This document shows, one piece after another, positions 19,958 through 29,396 of a DNA stretch of 29,718 nucleotides. Both the position numbers and the translations under genes were made by a program. Position 1 is the stretch's first letter, and each line of letters opens with the position of its first letter. The notes beneath the pieces are model-generated. The model worked only from the letters and a program-made list of their open reading frames with translations, had not been told where the DNA came from and did not search any database. Location: positions 1 through 29,718 of the forward strand of contig JAJKFJ010020763.1 of the NCBI GenBank assembly GCA_027382625.1. Direction: 5' to 3'. The DNA comes from Tetmemena sp. SeJ-2015. Its lineage: Eukaryota; Ciliophora; Spirotrichea; Sporadotrichida; Oxytrichidae.

Positions 19958-20377
19958 ATAAATCTCAAATTTATTTCCAAAAGAAAGATTAGAATAAAAA
20001 TAAAAGTTGTTAAATTTTAATTATAAAAAGCTATTAACTTCTATCAAACATAAACATATAATTTGAGGATATTTCAATTTAAAGCCATATCTTAATTATA
20101 CAAATTATTTCATTATTTAGCATATAAAGGAATTATTTGAAATTAAAAAAAGCAATAACTCCTATTTATTAAAGAATAAAGTCCAGAATAAATTACAAAA
20201 CTACAAACAAAGAATCTCAAAATCTAATTTCGAACTCTTTGCAAAAATTTGTCCTAAGCTTTCTTAATATTTATTTGGGGTTTTTAGGTCAAATTTAACA
20301 AAATTGAGAGATTTTTTTTCGAAGATAAAAATAAGAGCTGGGAGAGGTTAACTATAGCTCCAAACATTTGTACTTAA
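19958..20377 (-). CDS. Probable exon-like segment between IES-C and R1-D
   Basis: This 420-base segment is open end to end on the minus strand with TAA/TAG as Gln (about 140 codons). It includes PLPALIFIFEKKSLNFVKFD, IFAKSSKLDFEILCLQFCN and QFVQLRYGFKLKYPQIICLC. With R1-D and IES-C removed at TA, the open frame extends upstream to about 20975 and downstream to 19204, about 230 codons in all. Rich in Phe, Leu and Lys, with no clear membrane topology or family. It is probably part of the gene that starts at 22084. Confidence 0.5.
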
Positions 20378-20791
20378 TATAGTAGAAATTTTAATTAAAA
20401 TCGGTGATTGGTTAAAATAATAAATGGAGAGTTGCAACTTCGTGTCAGTTGAAATCGTAGATTCACCCCCTGATCCGCAGCTTGTTCGATAGCTTATCCA
20501 AAAATAATATGAGTTTCTTCTTTAAATCGTCTTCGTAGCACCTCTAGCATCGAGATATATGTGCACATTCTCTTCAATCTTAATCTCATCTTCATCAAAA
20601 CTTGTGTCGCTTATAACTCTGAACTGAACACTCCCTCACAAAAGTTGCAAGGATAAAAGTTCTTAGAATTTAATGCTGAATCGAATGGTGTAATTATTAT
20701 TTAAATTTGAGATAGTTCAACTGTCACTGATTTATTCCATTTTAATTTAATATCTAATTTAATTCTCTTTTTTATTAAATTCTCAGCTATA
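20378..20791 (-). mobile_element. R1-D: best-preserved R1 IES copy
   Basis: The left end TATAGTAG starts at 20378 and the right end CAGCTATA (inverted TATAGCTG) finishes at 20791. Both fit TAYAGYNR at every position. The excised length would be 412 bp. It is flanked by TA and lies in a minus-strand frame that is open on both sides after removal. In the minus orientation it reads AENLIKKRIKLDIKLKWNKS, then VTVELSQIQIIITPFDSA. Confidence 0.9.
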
Positions 20792-20934
20792 ATTTTAATT
20801 ATGGTATGGATTAGAATTTAATTGATATTTATAATTTTTTATATTTAAATGAAAAAGGGTTTTAAAAATGATTGCAGTTTAAAATCTTAATGTTTTATAG
20901 TTTATTAAATTAAAAATGTTTGTTCCTTATTAAT

Positions 20935-20995
20935 TTTATAGCACCCCTCAGAACCGAGATATGATGCGCTCATTCCTTTAGCTATCATATTTTTT
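20935..20995 (-). repeat. R1-H: fragment of an R1 element
   Basis: AGCACCCCTCAGAACCGAGA followed by TATGATGCGCTCATTC aligns with the centre of R1 (AGCACCTCTCAGCAGCGAGA, TATGACTCACGCATTC). No tips are seen, so this is a relic or partial copy next to R1-D. Confidence 0.5.
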
Positions 20996-21329
20996 TTGAG
21001 AGCTTTCACAAATAACTTATATAATATAAATAATTATGTATTCTTTACCGAGTAGATTAAAGGATTAGTTTAAACTCTCTCTTTATAAATCATTTTAAAA
21101 TTAATATTTTTAAATGATTATATAACGAATCCCCTCTATAATATTCTCCAACAACTCCTGATAAATCTTTTTAAATTTTTTCACTGATTCATTCTCGAAA
21201 ATTAATTGAGAAATTAAAATATTTCTTTAAATTTTCAATGTAAGACTCAGGACTCTCTCTAAAGCGCTTTCTAAATATATCCTATGAGGAGTATCCAGAA
21301 TTTGCAAGTCACCCTCTCTAATTAGTAAA

Positions 21330-21986
21330 TATAGGCTAAATACGATAAGATGATTCAAGCAAATAAATAAAGAAATTTTCTGAAATATAAATAGCGCATC
21401 AGCCGTAATTTATTTAATAAGTTGAGATAAATATTTAAATTAAATTTTTTTTATTCAAATGATAGAGTAGAGAATTCTTAAGACTTTCTCTCAGAATTAT
21501 TGTTTTTCTTTTCAAGTATATAGAAAACAATGAGATTAGTAAACCAATTTGCTTATTCTATAATTTCAATTTATTTTTTGGAATCACCTCTAATTAACAT
21601 CAAACAGATATAAATAATTGTTTATATTTGGGCTTTTTGTTATACTCATTAGTGTGTTGGAACTTTTTAAAAGAAAAAGGAACTTCAAATGAAGCTAAAG
21701 AAATAAGATTCAAGAATCAGACAAAAGAGGATGTTCTTACCTTCCAACTAAGGTAAAATGTTTAGTTCATTCTTATCATAAACTTAAGTCAAAAGCGAGG
21801 GAAGCTATATAAGATGGAACAAAGTTCAAAGATTTCTTAAAAAATATTAAATTACAAATATGCCAAAATTAAAATCATAAAGAACCTTATCAAAAACAAG
21901 CAAAATGGTTTCAGTTAGAAATCATAAACGAAATGAAATCAGATTCGTATTTATGATAGCAATTATTTAATTTTAGATGTCCTATA
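21330..21986. mobile_element. IES-D: TA-bounded insertion proven by an empty paralogue
   Basis: Both tips read TATAGG inwards (TATAGGCTAAATACGA at 21330; TATAGGACATC reading back from 21986). The paralogue at 5.4 kb has no insertion here. Deleting one TA copy and the interior (655 bp) restores the reading frame exactly. The left tip belongs to the same set as 19293-19957. It carries the R5 coding fragment on the plus strand near its right end. Confidence 0.9.
21693..21955 (+). CDS. R5 coding fragment carried inside IES-D
   Basis: An 87-codon frame without TGA lies between stops at 21690-21692 and 21953-21955: IQESDKRGCSYLPTKVKCL, SYHKLKSKAREAIQDGTKF, PYQKQAKWFQLEIINEM. The other copy (197-400) is also next to an IES-type right end. 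Conservation between two elements suggests a gene that belongs to the element family. No domain is recognised; no catalytic triad of a DDE transposase is visible. Confidence 0.45.
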
Positions 21987-22084
21987 ATGGAACTCATTAT
22001 TATCATTTTCATCCTCATTTTCGGATTAATTGTCTCTATGTAAACTTTCACTTGGGATGATTTAATTATTAGACTTCTATTCAT

Positions 22085-22969
22085 TTGAGATATTTTCTTC
22101 TTATTATTCTTACAATAGTAAAAACAATTTGAATTAATAAGAAAATTAATTAAAATTAAAAAGCTAATAAAAATAATAGCTTTTAGGAGTCTTCATTAAT
22201 GCTAAGATGATTCTCTAATTACGGCTCTATACTATTCTTTCCACCTAAATTATTCAATCTTTCGAATTTTGAATAATTAACCTAGTCAGAGAATTCTTTT
22301 TAATTAAAAATAAATAACTTTTAAAGTAAATATTACCTCGATGCTAAATTAAACACTTGTTTGACTTAAGAGACAGCCTAGTTATATTTCAGCACATAAT
22401 TATCTGTTATACCTCATTTACCCTCCTTACTGCTTGCTATTTGCTGCAGCAAGGGTAAAATTCTGGAATTATACTTACATGTACCTACTTCCCTTCAATT
22501 TATCATTATCAGTAATTTCCAAATTCAAACAAAAAATATTTAGGAACATAAGTTAGGCTTTGAATCAGAAAAATTTAACAAAATCTGATTTTTAAAATTT
22601 TAAGGCTCAAAAGTTTTTGTCACCAGTTAAGTTTTACGCTAGTTGTCAGTATTATCTTTCTCTCTCTCTCTCTCTCTCATTCAACTTTGAGTGATTTTAA
22701 GATCTACTATTGCTCCTTGAGGGCCCTAAACCTTAATAGAGGGCGGTACTAATTTTGCAAAAGTGAGGTATAACTTGGGAACTTATTATGTTCTCTTATG
22801 GCTAGAGATTGATCATGATTCAAGCACCATTTATTACATTTTAATAGGATTTGCAGATATAACCCAACAGAGAAAGCCTTTAGAAGGTCTCGATTTAAAG
22901 TAACTACAAATCAATTTCTACGCCTAGAACAAGAGGATCTTGGTGAAGCTATAAAATTCAAATCCTTAA
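22085..22969. other. AT-rich region with a (TC)n run
   Basis: A (TC)n microsatellite lies at 22658-22679. A slightly GC-richer stretch follows, with GAGGGCCCTAAACC near 22730. No gene is supported. Confidence 0.45.
22658..22679. repeat. (TC)n microsatellite
   Basis: Eleven TC units in a row. Confidence 0.9.
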
Positions 22970-23383
22970 TATAGCTGAGAATTTAATGGAAATCAAATTA
23001 ATTTATATATTAAATTAAAATGGAATAAATTCGTTTTTGTTGAAGTGTGTCCAATTTAAATAATTATTACACCATTCGATTCAGCATTAATTTGTAAGAA
23101 CATTTTATCCTCTCAACTTTTGTATGGGAACTCTCAATAATATGTTATAAACGACTGAAAATTTTTAAAGTTCATATTTAGAGTATCGGAGTTTGTACGA
23201 ATCAATCTCACTGCTGAGAGGTGCTGAGGTGATGATTGTAGAAGAAATTCATATTAATTTTTAATGAGCTATCGAACAAGCTGCAGAACAGAGGGTGTTT
23301 GAATGATTTCAACTGACACGAAGTTGCAGCTCTCCATATATTATTTTAATAAATCACCGATTTTAATTAAATTTTCTACTATA
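22970..23383 (+). mobile_element. R1-E: member of the ~410 bp R1 IES family
   Basis: It starts TATAGCTGAG at 22970 and ends TTCTACTATA at 23383, giving two perfect TAYAGYNR tips. The excised length would be 412 bp. The interior is more diverged than R1-D (several small indels) but keeps ACCATTCGATTCAGCATTAA, CTGCTGAGAGGTGCT and GCTATCGAACAAGCTGCAGA. Confidence 0.85.
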
Positions 23384-24331
23384 TAAAAATGAATTCTTTT
23401 AAAAAATTAGAATATAAAATATATATATATTAAAATCATTTTCTCATTTGTAAAAATTGAAAAAAGCTCTTTTTAATAATTATAAAACTAATTGAATTCT
23501 TTCTAGAATATAATATGACAGTCTACTTACTTATTTGAATGAATATTCACATTTTAAAAAAAATTTCAAAAAAGAAAAATTTTCCGAAATTCTTTTAAAA
23601 ATTTTAATTTTTTATCTCACGAGTCACCAAATTCTGAGAAGACATGAATAATATTGTAAACAATAAATTTATTAACATCTTATGATATAATTTTTAGTTA
23701 ACTTTCTCCCCTTTAAATTTTACCCAGTTTTTTTTAATTTATAAAATTTTAAATATTTTTATTTTGAAAAATTTAAACTTTTTTTCAAAAGAATAAAATA
23801 TAATTTTTTGAAAATTTTTAAATTTTTTTTGGGGCTATAAAGGTGTTTTAATTTTTTTATAATTTTTAATATTAGAGTCGAATCTTATTTTCAATAACTC
23901 TAATTTTATTTATTTTAAAACTTTTTAAGAATTATATTGTTTATTTATCAAATAACATTAAAAGTAACTTTTTGCGAGGTTTTTAAATTATTAATAGATT
24001 AAAGAAAAAGTATTTTAGCCGAATATTTATATTTAATCTTTAAAAATTTATCTCCATATAAAATTAGATATAAAATTTTACATAAGAATTTAATGCATAC
24101 TAAATAACTAACATTAATAAAATATATAAAGCTTGAGCATTTATTTTTAAATTTTTTTACTTTATTTTAAATTAAAATTAAAAAAAATTTAAAAAATTAA
24201 AAAGCAAGAACTCTAAAAAAATGAAAAGAAAGATAGAATAAGTGTGTATAATTAATTTCTTAATTTATACTTAATATCTTCTATGAAACGCTAAATAACA
24301 CAGAAATAAATTAAAATTCTATTTTAATATT
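23384..24331. other. AT-rich, low-complexity region
   Basis: Many A/T runs, over 80 percent A+T by eye. No gene, repeat copy or RNA gene supported. Confidence 0.5.
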
Positions 24332-24425
24332 AACTCTAAGGTATAAAGGTAGTCACCCTTATGAGTAGTAATTGCAAGTTCTCAACATCAAATCCATCAC
24401 AAAATATTGAGAGTACCAGCATGCA
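24332..24425 (+). repeat. R7 hairpin repeat, copy 1
   Basis: Shares with 29481-29577 the blocks GGTAT, GTAGTCACCCTTAT(G/C)AGTAG, AGTTCTCA, CATC(A/G)CAAAA and GAGAGT(A/G)CCAGC. A stem CTCAACAT (24381-24388) with ATATTGAG (24404-24411) brackets a conserved loop. It ends exactly where R1-F begins. Confidence 0.6.
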
Positions 24426-24845
24426 TTTAGAAGAAAATTATATTAAAATTGATGATTGATTAAAATAATAAATGAAGAGCTGCAATTTCATTATAGTTGA
24501 AATTTTAGATTCAGCTCCTTATCTTCAGCTTGTTAGATAGTTATCAAAAGTTAAAACATGAGTTTCTTATGTAATAATAGCCTCAGCTTCTTTCAGCAAA
24601 GAGTTATGATGCGCGCAAGTTCGATATCTCCAAAATGTCTACTTTATTAAACTATGAGCTCATTATAACTCTCGAGTGAGTGTTCCCACTCAAAAGTAGC
24701 AAGGATAAAGTTCTTAAAATTCCATTCTGCATGAAATAGAGTAATAATTTTTTTTAAATCTGACTCCCTTTAACTGCCACTCATTTATTCCATTTTACTC
24801 TAATATATAATTTAATTTGATTTTCAAACAAATTCTTATTTATAT
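24426..24845 (-). mobile_element. R1-F: worn member of the R1 IES family
   Basis: Matches the family from TTTAGAAGAAAATT (in place of TATAGTAGAAATT) to AAATTCTTATTTATATA (in place of AAATTCTCAGCTATA). It keeps AATAATAAATGAAGAGCTGC, CTTATCTTCAGCTTGTTAGA and CACTCAAAAGTAGCAAGGAT. Both tips have lost the TAG/CTA motif, so precise excision may be impaired. It sits directly beside the R7 repeat. Confidence 0.7.
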
Positions 24846-25969
24846 ATACGCACTGCCTCTCGAATAAGACTACCCTCAAGTCATATTAAAACAAGATTTT
24901 ATATTTGGCTTAATGTAAATGATTATGAAGTAATGAGCTTCTTTTTTAGATTACTTTAAGAATTTCCAATAATTAATTCTTTAATCCAGGAACATTATAG
25001 TCTATTGAATTACATGGAATTTATACTCTTTAATATCAATATATCTGAGTATACTAGAATTTTTATCATAAGACAGTAATTGGAAATAATTAAGAAATTT
25101 TTTCTTTCCAAGATTAATTTCTTAAATTAATTTGACTAGCTCAATCTTAGATTTCATTTTTATTTTATTGAAATCATGAGAAGAAATTTAAACAGCTTAA
25201 TTTAAGTTGGTGTTTAATACGAATATAGAATCCTGGTGAGAGAGTAGATATATAAAAGCGTCTTTGATAGATTAAACTGCTTTAATTATTTAGCTAAGAG
25301 TTCTACAGTTTATATACTTCTTTTAAAGAGAATGATGCTGAAAGCAGAGTTCATGCACTATACATTTAGAAATAGATAAATAGTTGCAGATGCTGCCTGA
25401 AGTGAAGTTAGGTGCAAATTAATGAGGCGTGGCAGCTTAGACAACTATTAAAGGTAGTTCTTCACAATTAAAAAGAAGAGAAGTTATAAAAAAGAAAAAT
25501 TCTTCAAAGATACTTTATAATCAAGAACATGACTCTAATTATCATATCAGTTTTAAAAAACCGTGGTTCTCAAGTTAAAAACTGCTCTAATGGCTACAGG
25601 AGACTAAAACCTTCGCTCCTCTATCAAAGATATTAGTAAAGTTATATTCTATTTAATATTATTAACTAGAGATATTCTTCAACGATTTGTAGCTTGATCT
25701 TTAGAAGAGGAATTTTTGGATTCTTAATAAGAAATCAAGTGAGGAGCAAAATGAGGAAATCAAAAAAAGATTTGAATATATAAGTGAATATAGAATTTAT
25801 AAAATAGTTAATTTTCTTTTACTATTAAATTTTTTAGAAATATAATATAATTAGAGAAAATTTTTTTTTAAAAATTAATTTTTTCTTGATTGATATTCCA
25901 AACATTTTTCAAAAAATTTAAATTTCTTTTTCTTTCTTCTTGGAATATATAAAATGTGTACGATTCTCA
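24846..25969. other. AT-rich stretch without an assigned gene
   Basis: GTTTAATACGAATATAG near 25211 resembles the interior of TATAGG-type tips but has no partner. No coding motif recognised. Confidence 0.4.
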
Positions 25970-26270
25970 AAGCAAAGGAGACTGGTATTGGTTATCATCA
26001 TCCTTTTTTTTCTGGCTTTTGATTTGATGGGGTTGAAGTATGTTTGAAAAGTGCCCTCTATTGTATTGAATATAATCTAAAACTATAGATTTAACATTAA
26101 AAAATTTCAAGTTATAGTTATTTCTCTGATTTGACAAATGTTTTCATTCACCTCATGCTCGTCATTCGCCTCAAAGGATAAAGAAGAATTCTAATCTAGT
26201 TCTCCCAAAAGTCTCAAAGCCTTATTATAATTTAGATAGAAATTTATTTGAAAATAAAGAGTTGAAAAAA
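25970..26270 (-). pseudogene. Repeated coding fragment (family R4, copy 2)
   Basis: The minus strand has NYNKALRLLGELDQNSS, FEANDEHEVNENICQIREI, then a TGA. In a second frame it has IFNTIEGTFQTYFNPIKSK and NTSLL. Homologous to 8064-8393 over its whole length, which includes ACTGGTATTG and GAAAAGTGC(C/T)CTCTATT on the plus strand. The TGA and the frame change indicate decay, unless small germline-only pieces lie inside. Confidence 0.5.
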
Positions 26271-27179
26271 AGAGATTAATAAAAACCCTTGCACATTTAA
26301 TAAAAATTGGTTCCTCCCAAATCATCATATTTCTTTCTATTAAATTTATTGTAAATACGAAATTAAGATTTTCACATGATCCAGCTTGATAAATATTTAA
26401 TACCCACCAACTCGGCTAAATTATTATACACCGATCCATCATCTTTCTCACATTCGACTCGATTCTGATTTTCTCATTATAAGTATTGGCATTTGTTTTG
26501 GCGGAGGATATAGTTTTCATGATCAGTACCTCTATGATGATCATATATAATGTTCACTTTAAATCCTATACTTATTTGAATTTATGAATTGGAGGAATTT
26601 GAATCTTAGCGATATGAGTAATTCCAGAGTTGATACCAATTTTTAATAAGGTCTTCTCCCGTCTTCTCCCGTCTTCTCCCGTCTTCTCCCGTCACCTTCT
26701 TAAACTTTTTAATTTAATATCTTAAGCTTTTTTTCCTTAGATTCTGAGGTGTAATTAAATTTACTTTAAATATGATATAAATAATAGAATAATTATCTAA
26801 TTTAATAGATAAAAAATTTTATATTTAAAAATACTCAACATAAAACACAACACTCGAAAGAAATGTCGTTGTGGAACAAAAAACTCAAATATATATATTT
26901 ATAAAATGTTTAAATTTAACAAAAATATTCTATTAAAACGAGATTTTTTGTTATAATAAAAAAGCTTATTTTTGCAAATTTTTGAATTGTGATGATCACT
27001 TATAATTTGCTTGCACAAGTTAGGTTTGATTTAAATTAGTAAATATTTTTTTTTATAATTCATTAAAATTGATTTCCCAATCATTCATGAAAATTTTGAC
27101 AATAAATGTAACAAAAGAATTAATTAATTAACCAAAGGAATACTGATCAAGTAACATCTTACATATATTGACAAGAAGT
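26271..27179. other. AT-rich stretch with a 10-mer tandem repeat
   Basis: Apart from the GTCTTCTCCC array, no feature is supported. TGCACATTTAATAAA at about 26293 resembles TGCACATTTAATTAA at about 5601. Confidence 0.45.
26651..26693. repeat. Four perfect copies of GTCTTCTCCC
   Basis: A 10-base unit repeated four times without change, plus GTC. It is the most GC-rich spot in this stretch. Confidence 0.95.
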
Positions 27180-28213
27180 TCAACATAAGATAAATCATTA
27201 GATTCCTGGGTTTAAGAAATCTAAAATTATATGGAATATCGGGAGATCAATCAGGAATTAGATAATCAACGATTTTTGAAGTCTGATAAATGGGAATCGA
27301 GATGTGAAGTCTGGAAAAAAAATTCATCCTACAACCACTTTCACATTTAAGCATCTGTGCAACCTATTGAGCGATCAGACTCTTGATTAGTAGAAGCACT
27401 TCTAGCTAGCTCAATGATGGTATCTCTTTTATAGATATGTCCCTGATAGATGATTAAGCATCACCTAATTGAGAAAGGTGTATCTTAGCAATTGGTAACA
27501 TTCACCTACTGCATTCCAATTAAACGGCTCTGAAAATTCGTCAGACATTAGATTATGCATGGCAATAATTGTTGCAGGATCTTGAGAGGGAAACTCTCTA
27601 ATATAATTAGATGAAACCTTTTTCAAACCTTACTAAGTTAGCGATACACAAACGTGAAAACCCTAACTTCATTGATGACTATAATCTATGTGAGGGTAAA
27701 ACTCTATGAGATCAGATAGAAAGCTATTTTAATTGAGGTTATACAAATCTGCTAGAAATCCAAAAGTAAAAGTTTTTTCACATGTCCCTGGTTAAATATC
27801 TGGATAATCTGAGAGCTCATCATTCCAAGAGAGGGAAAATGCTGCGAAGAGCTCGGTATCAAGTTATTCCTTCAATATTTCTTATTATTTACAATACAGT
27901 TTTATCAAAGAGGTTATCTAGAGAGTAAAGAGAATCTAAAAGATTTACATGGCTCATAAAAACTTCCAATGATAAGCAGAATTTAAGCATTATCTCTGGC
28001 GCTATTTAGCAAATAAGGCATGAAGACATCAAGAAGACAGTCTGACGAACGATAAAGAAGATGAGTAAGCTAAATAAGAGTGAGTGAAATATTTAAAGAG
28101 TTAAAGTTAATAAAGTTTGTTTAAGCAAGTCTTTTTCTCAATCCAGCTGTCTTTTAGCATTAGGTAATCTCATAATAGGCATGTGGTGATCACCTTGAAA
28201 GATTGACATCTGA
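27180..28213 (+). pseudogene. GC-richer, probably coding block, frame broken
   Basis: On the plus strand in the TGA-only code several adjoining frames look coding: LLQDLERETLQYNQMKPFS then NLTKLAIHKRENPNFIDDYN (27470-27708), and MSLVKYLDNLRAHHSKRGK, MLRRARYQVIPSIFLIIYNT, KRFTWLIKTSNDKQNLSII (about 27735-28043). They lie in different frames, so the gene is frameshifted or holds unremoved germline DNA. A minus-strand frame across the same block is also open between scattered TGAs, so the strand is not certain. Plus is preferred for its Lys/Glu/Asn-rich content and the BRCT-like end that follows. Confidence 0.35.
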
Positions 28214-28771
28214 TTGCTAGCTAATCATGTCTGCTCTCCTCTATACTCCTGGTAGGAGAGACCCATTTCTAATAGATCATTTAAAAGTGTATTGATGTGG
28301 TAATTATAAGTGTGGGGGTTAATTATTCGCACTTTTAAAACTAAACGGAAGTCACAGGTGTTGCACGCAAGCGCAAGAGGACGATCACTGAATATCTTAG
28401 ACCTAGCTGTCATTATGCATGAGTCTAGAAGTCAGAGCGCTAAATTCCAAATCAAAACCTCATCCGATACCTCGAGAGCTACAGTGACTTGGCTAATATT
28501 CACAAAAGGTAGAGAAGAGTCTTGCCAAAGCTTAAGGTCCGTAATTCATACTAGCTGGATCAGCAACTGTTTGCTTCGCTACGGGAAACTAAGCCACGAC
28601 GAGAACATACTCACGAGCTACACCCAGGCCGCCAAGCCATGGGCATCAAGCCAAGCAGGGTCGCAATTATCGTTCAGCGATGGCTTTGACAACGATTCAT
28701 CTACTAGTCAAGGAGGCACATCAATCAAAACCCCATAATATAATAAAAAAGTGAAACTAAGTTGTTTATAA
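28214..28771 (+). CDS. BRCT-like C-terminal coding segment
   Basis: The frame is open from 28214 to the transposon at 28780. Without using TAA/TAG it runs from 28310 to 28738 (142 codons). The stretch ATVTWLIFTKGREESCQSLR, then SVIHTSWISNCLLRYGKLSH and DENILTSYTQ, matches the C-terminal half of a BRCT fold: a THLI-like strand, a K/R-A helix region, a buried V-x-x-x-W-[IL] motif and a following D/E-x-x-[YIL]. The tail is Ser/Gln-rich. BRCT domains bind phosphopeptides or DNA ends in DNA-repair and checkpoint proteins. The N-terminal half of the fold is not clear, and a G-run transposon follows directly, so this is a fragment. Confidence 0.4.
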
Positions 28772-29396
28772 TTAATTTCGGGGGGCCCTTACCTCGACAG
28801 TAAATTTTATAATGAATAAAGATAAGAAAAAAATATGTTTATAAGATAATTTTAGCTCCTAAATCTGATTTTTTCAGTTATAGAGGCTTGTTCGAACTTC
28901 TATGGCTTCAAATTTTAATCCTTATTAAGTCATTTAGAGGTCAACTGCACCTAAATAAATATATATTTTAAGCTAATTTTTCGCTATTGCAAAACAAACT
29001 TAAAGAGCAATTTTTAAATAGTACAGCATTTTTATATAACCAAAATTTAATTCATCATGATTAAGGGGATAATGCTCCAATTTTTTAAGCTATATTTATT
29101 TGGGCTTATAGTTTAAGCATGAAATGTGTTCAAAAAATGCTGTACTATTTAAAAATTGCACTTTAAGTTTGTTTTACAATAGCGAAAAATTAGCTTAAAA
29201 TATAGATTTATTTAGGTGCAATTGACCTCTAAATGACTTAATAAGGATTAAAATTTGAAGCCATAGAAGTTCGAACAAGCCTCTATAACTGAAAAAATCA
29301 GATTTAGGAGCGAAAATTATCTTATAAACATATTTTTTTCTTATCTTTATTCATTATAAAATTTACTGTCGAGGAAAGGCCCCCACCCTTAATTTC
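28772..29396. mobile_element. G-run MITE-like transposon with 8-bp target duplication
   Basis: The element proper is 28780-29388 (609 bp). Its inverted repeats of about 255 bp (28780-29034 and 29132-29388) enclose a loop of under 100 bp. The tips are GGGGGGCCCTTACCTCGAC and, inverted, GGGTGGGGGCCTTTCCTCG. TTAATTTC flanks both sides (28772-28779 and 29389-29396). It shares the tip motif GGGGGCC(T/C)TT(T/A)CCTCG with 3752-4564 but not the inner sequence. There is no room for a transposase, so it was mobilised in trans. Confidence 0.88.

Larger units (their letters stand above)
21110..22084 (-). pseudogene. 5' part of the 17-22 kb gene (segment R2, copy 2), interrupted by IES-D
   Basis: The N-terminal part (22084-21986) reads in one frame SESLHRDNQSENEDENDNNE and FHY, matching the acidic start of the 5.4 kb copy (DKEDEIENDEFHY). 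The C-terminal part (21330-21120) reads LLIREGDLQILDTPHRIYLE, then RNILISQLIFENESVKKF and KIYQELLENIIEGIRYI without a stop. Between them lies a 655-bp TA-bounded insertion. Joining at TA gives EFHYLLIREGDLQ, the exact counterpart of EFHYLQITEGDLQ. A 7-10 base insertion after the presumed ATG (22084-22082) shifts the first codons, so the start may be damaged. Confidence 0.7.

Noticed and set aside
27690..27715. A 24-base GT-AG intron (GTAAAACTC...GATAG) in the GC-rich island
   Set aside because: The size and borders fit a Paramecium intron, but removing it leads straight to a TGA, so it does not explain the frame change.
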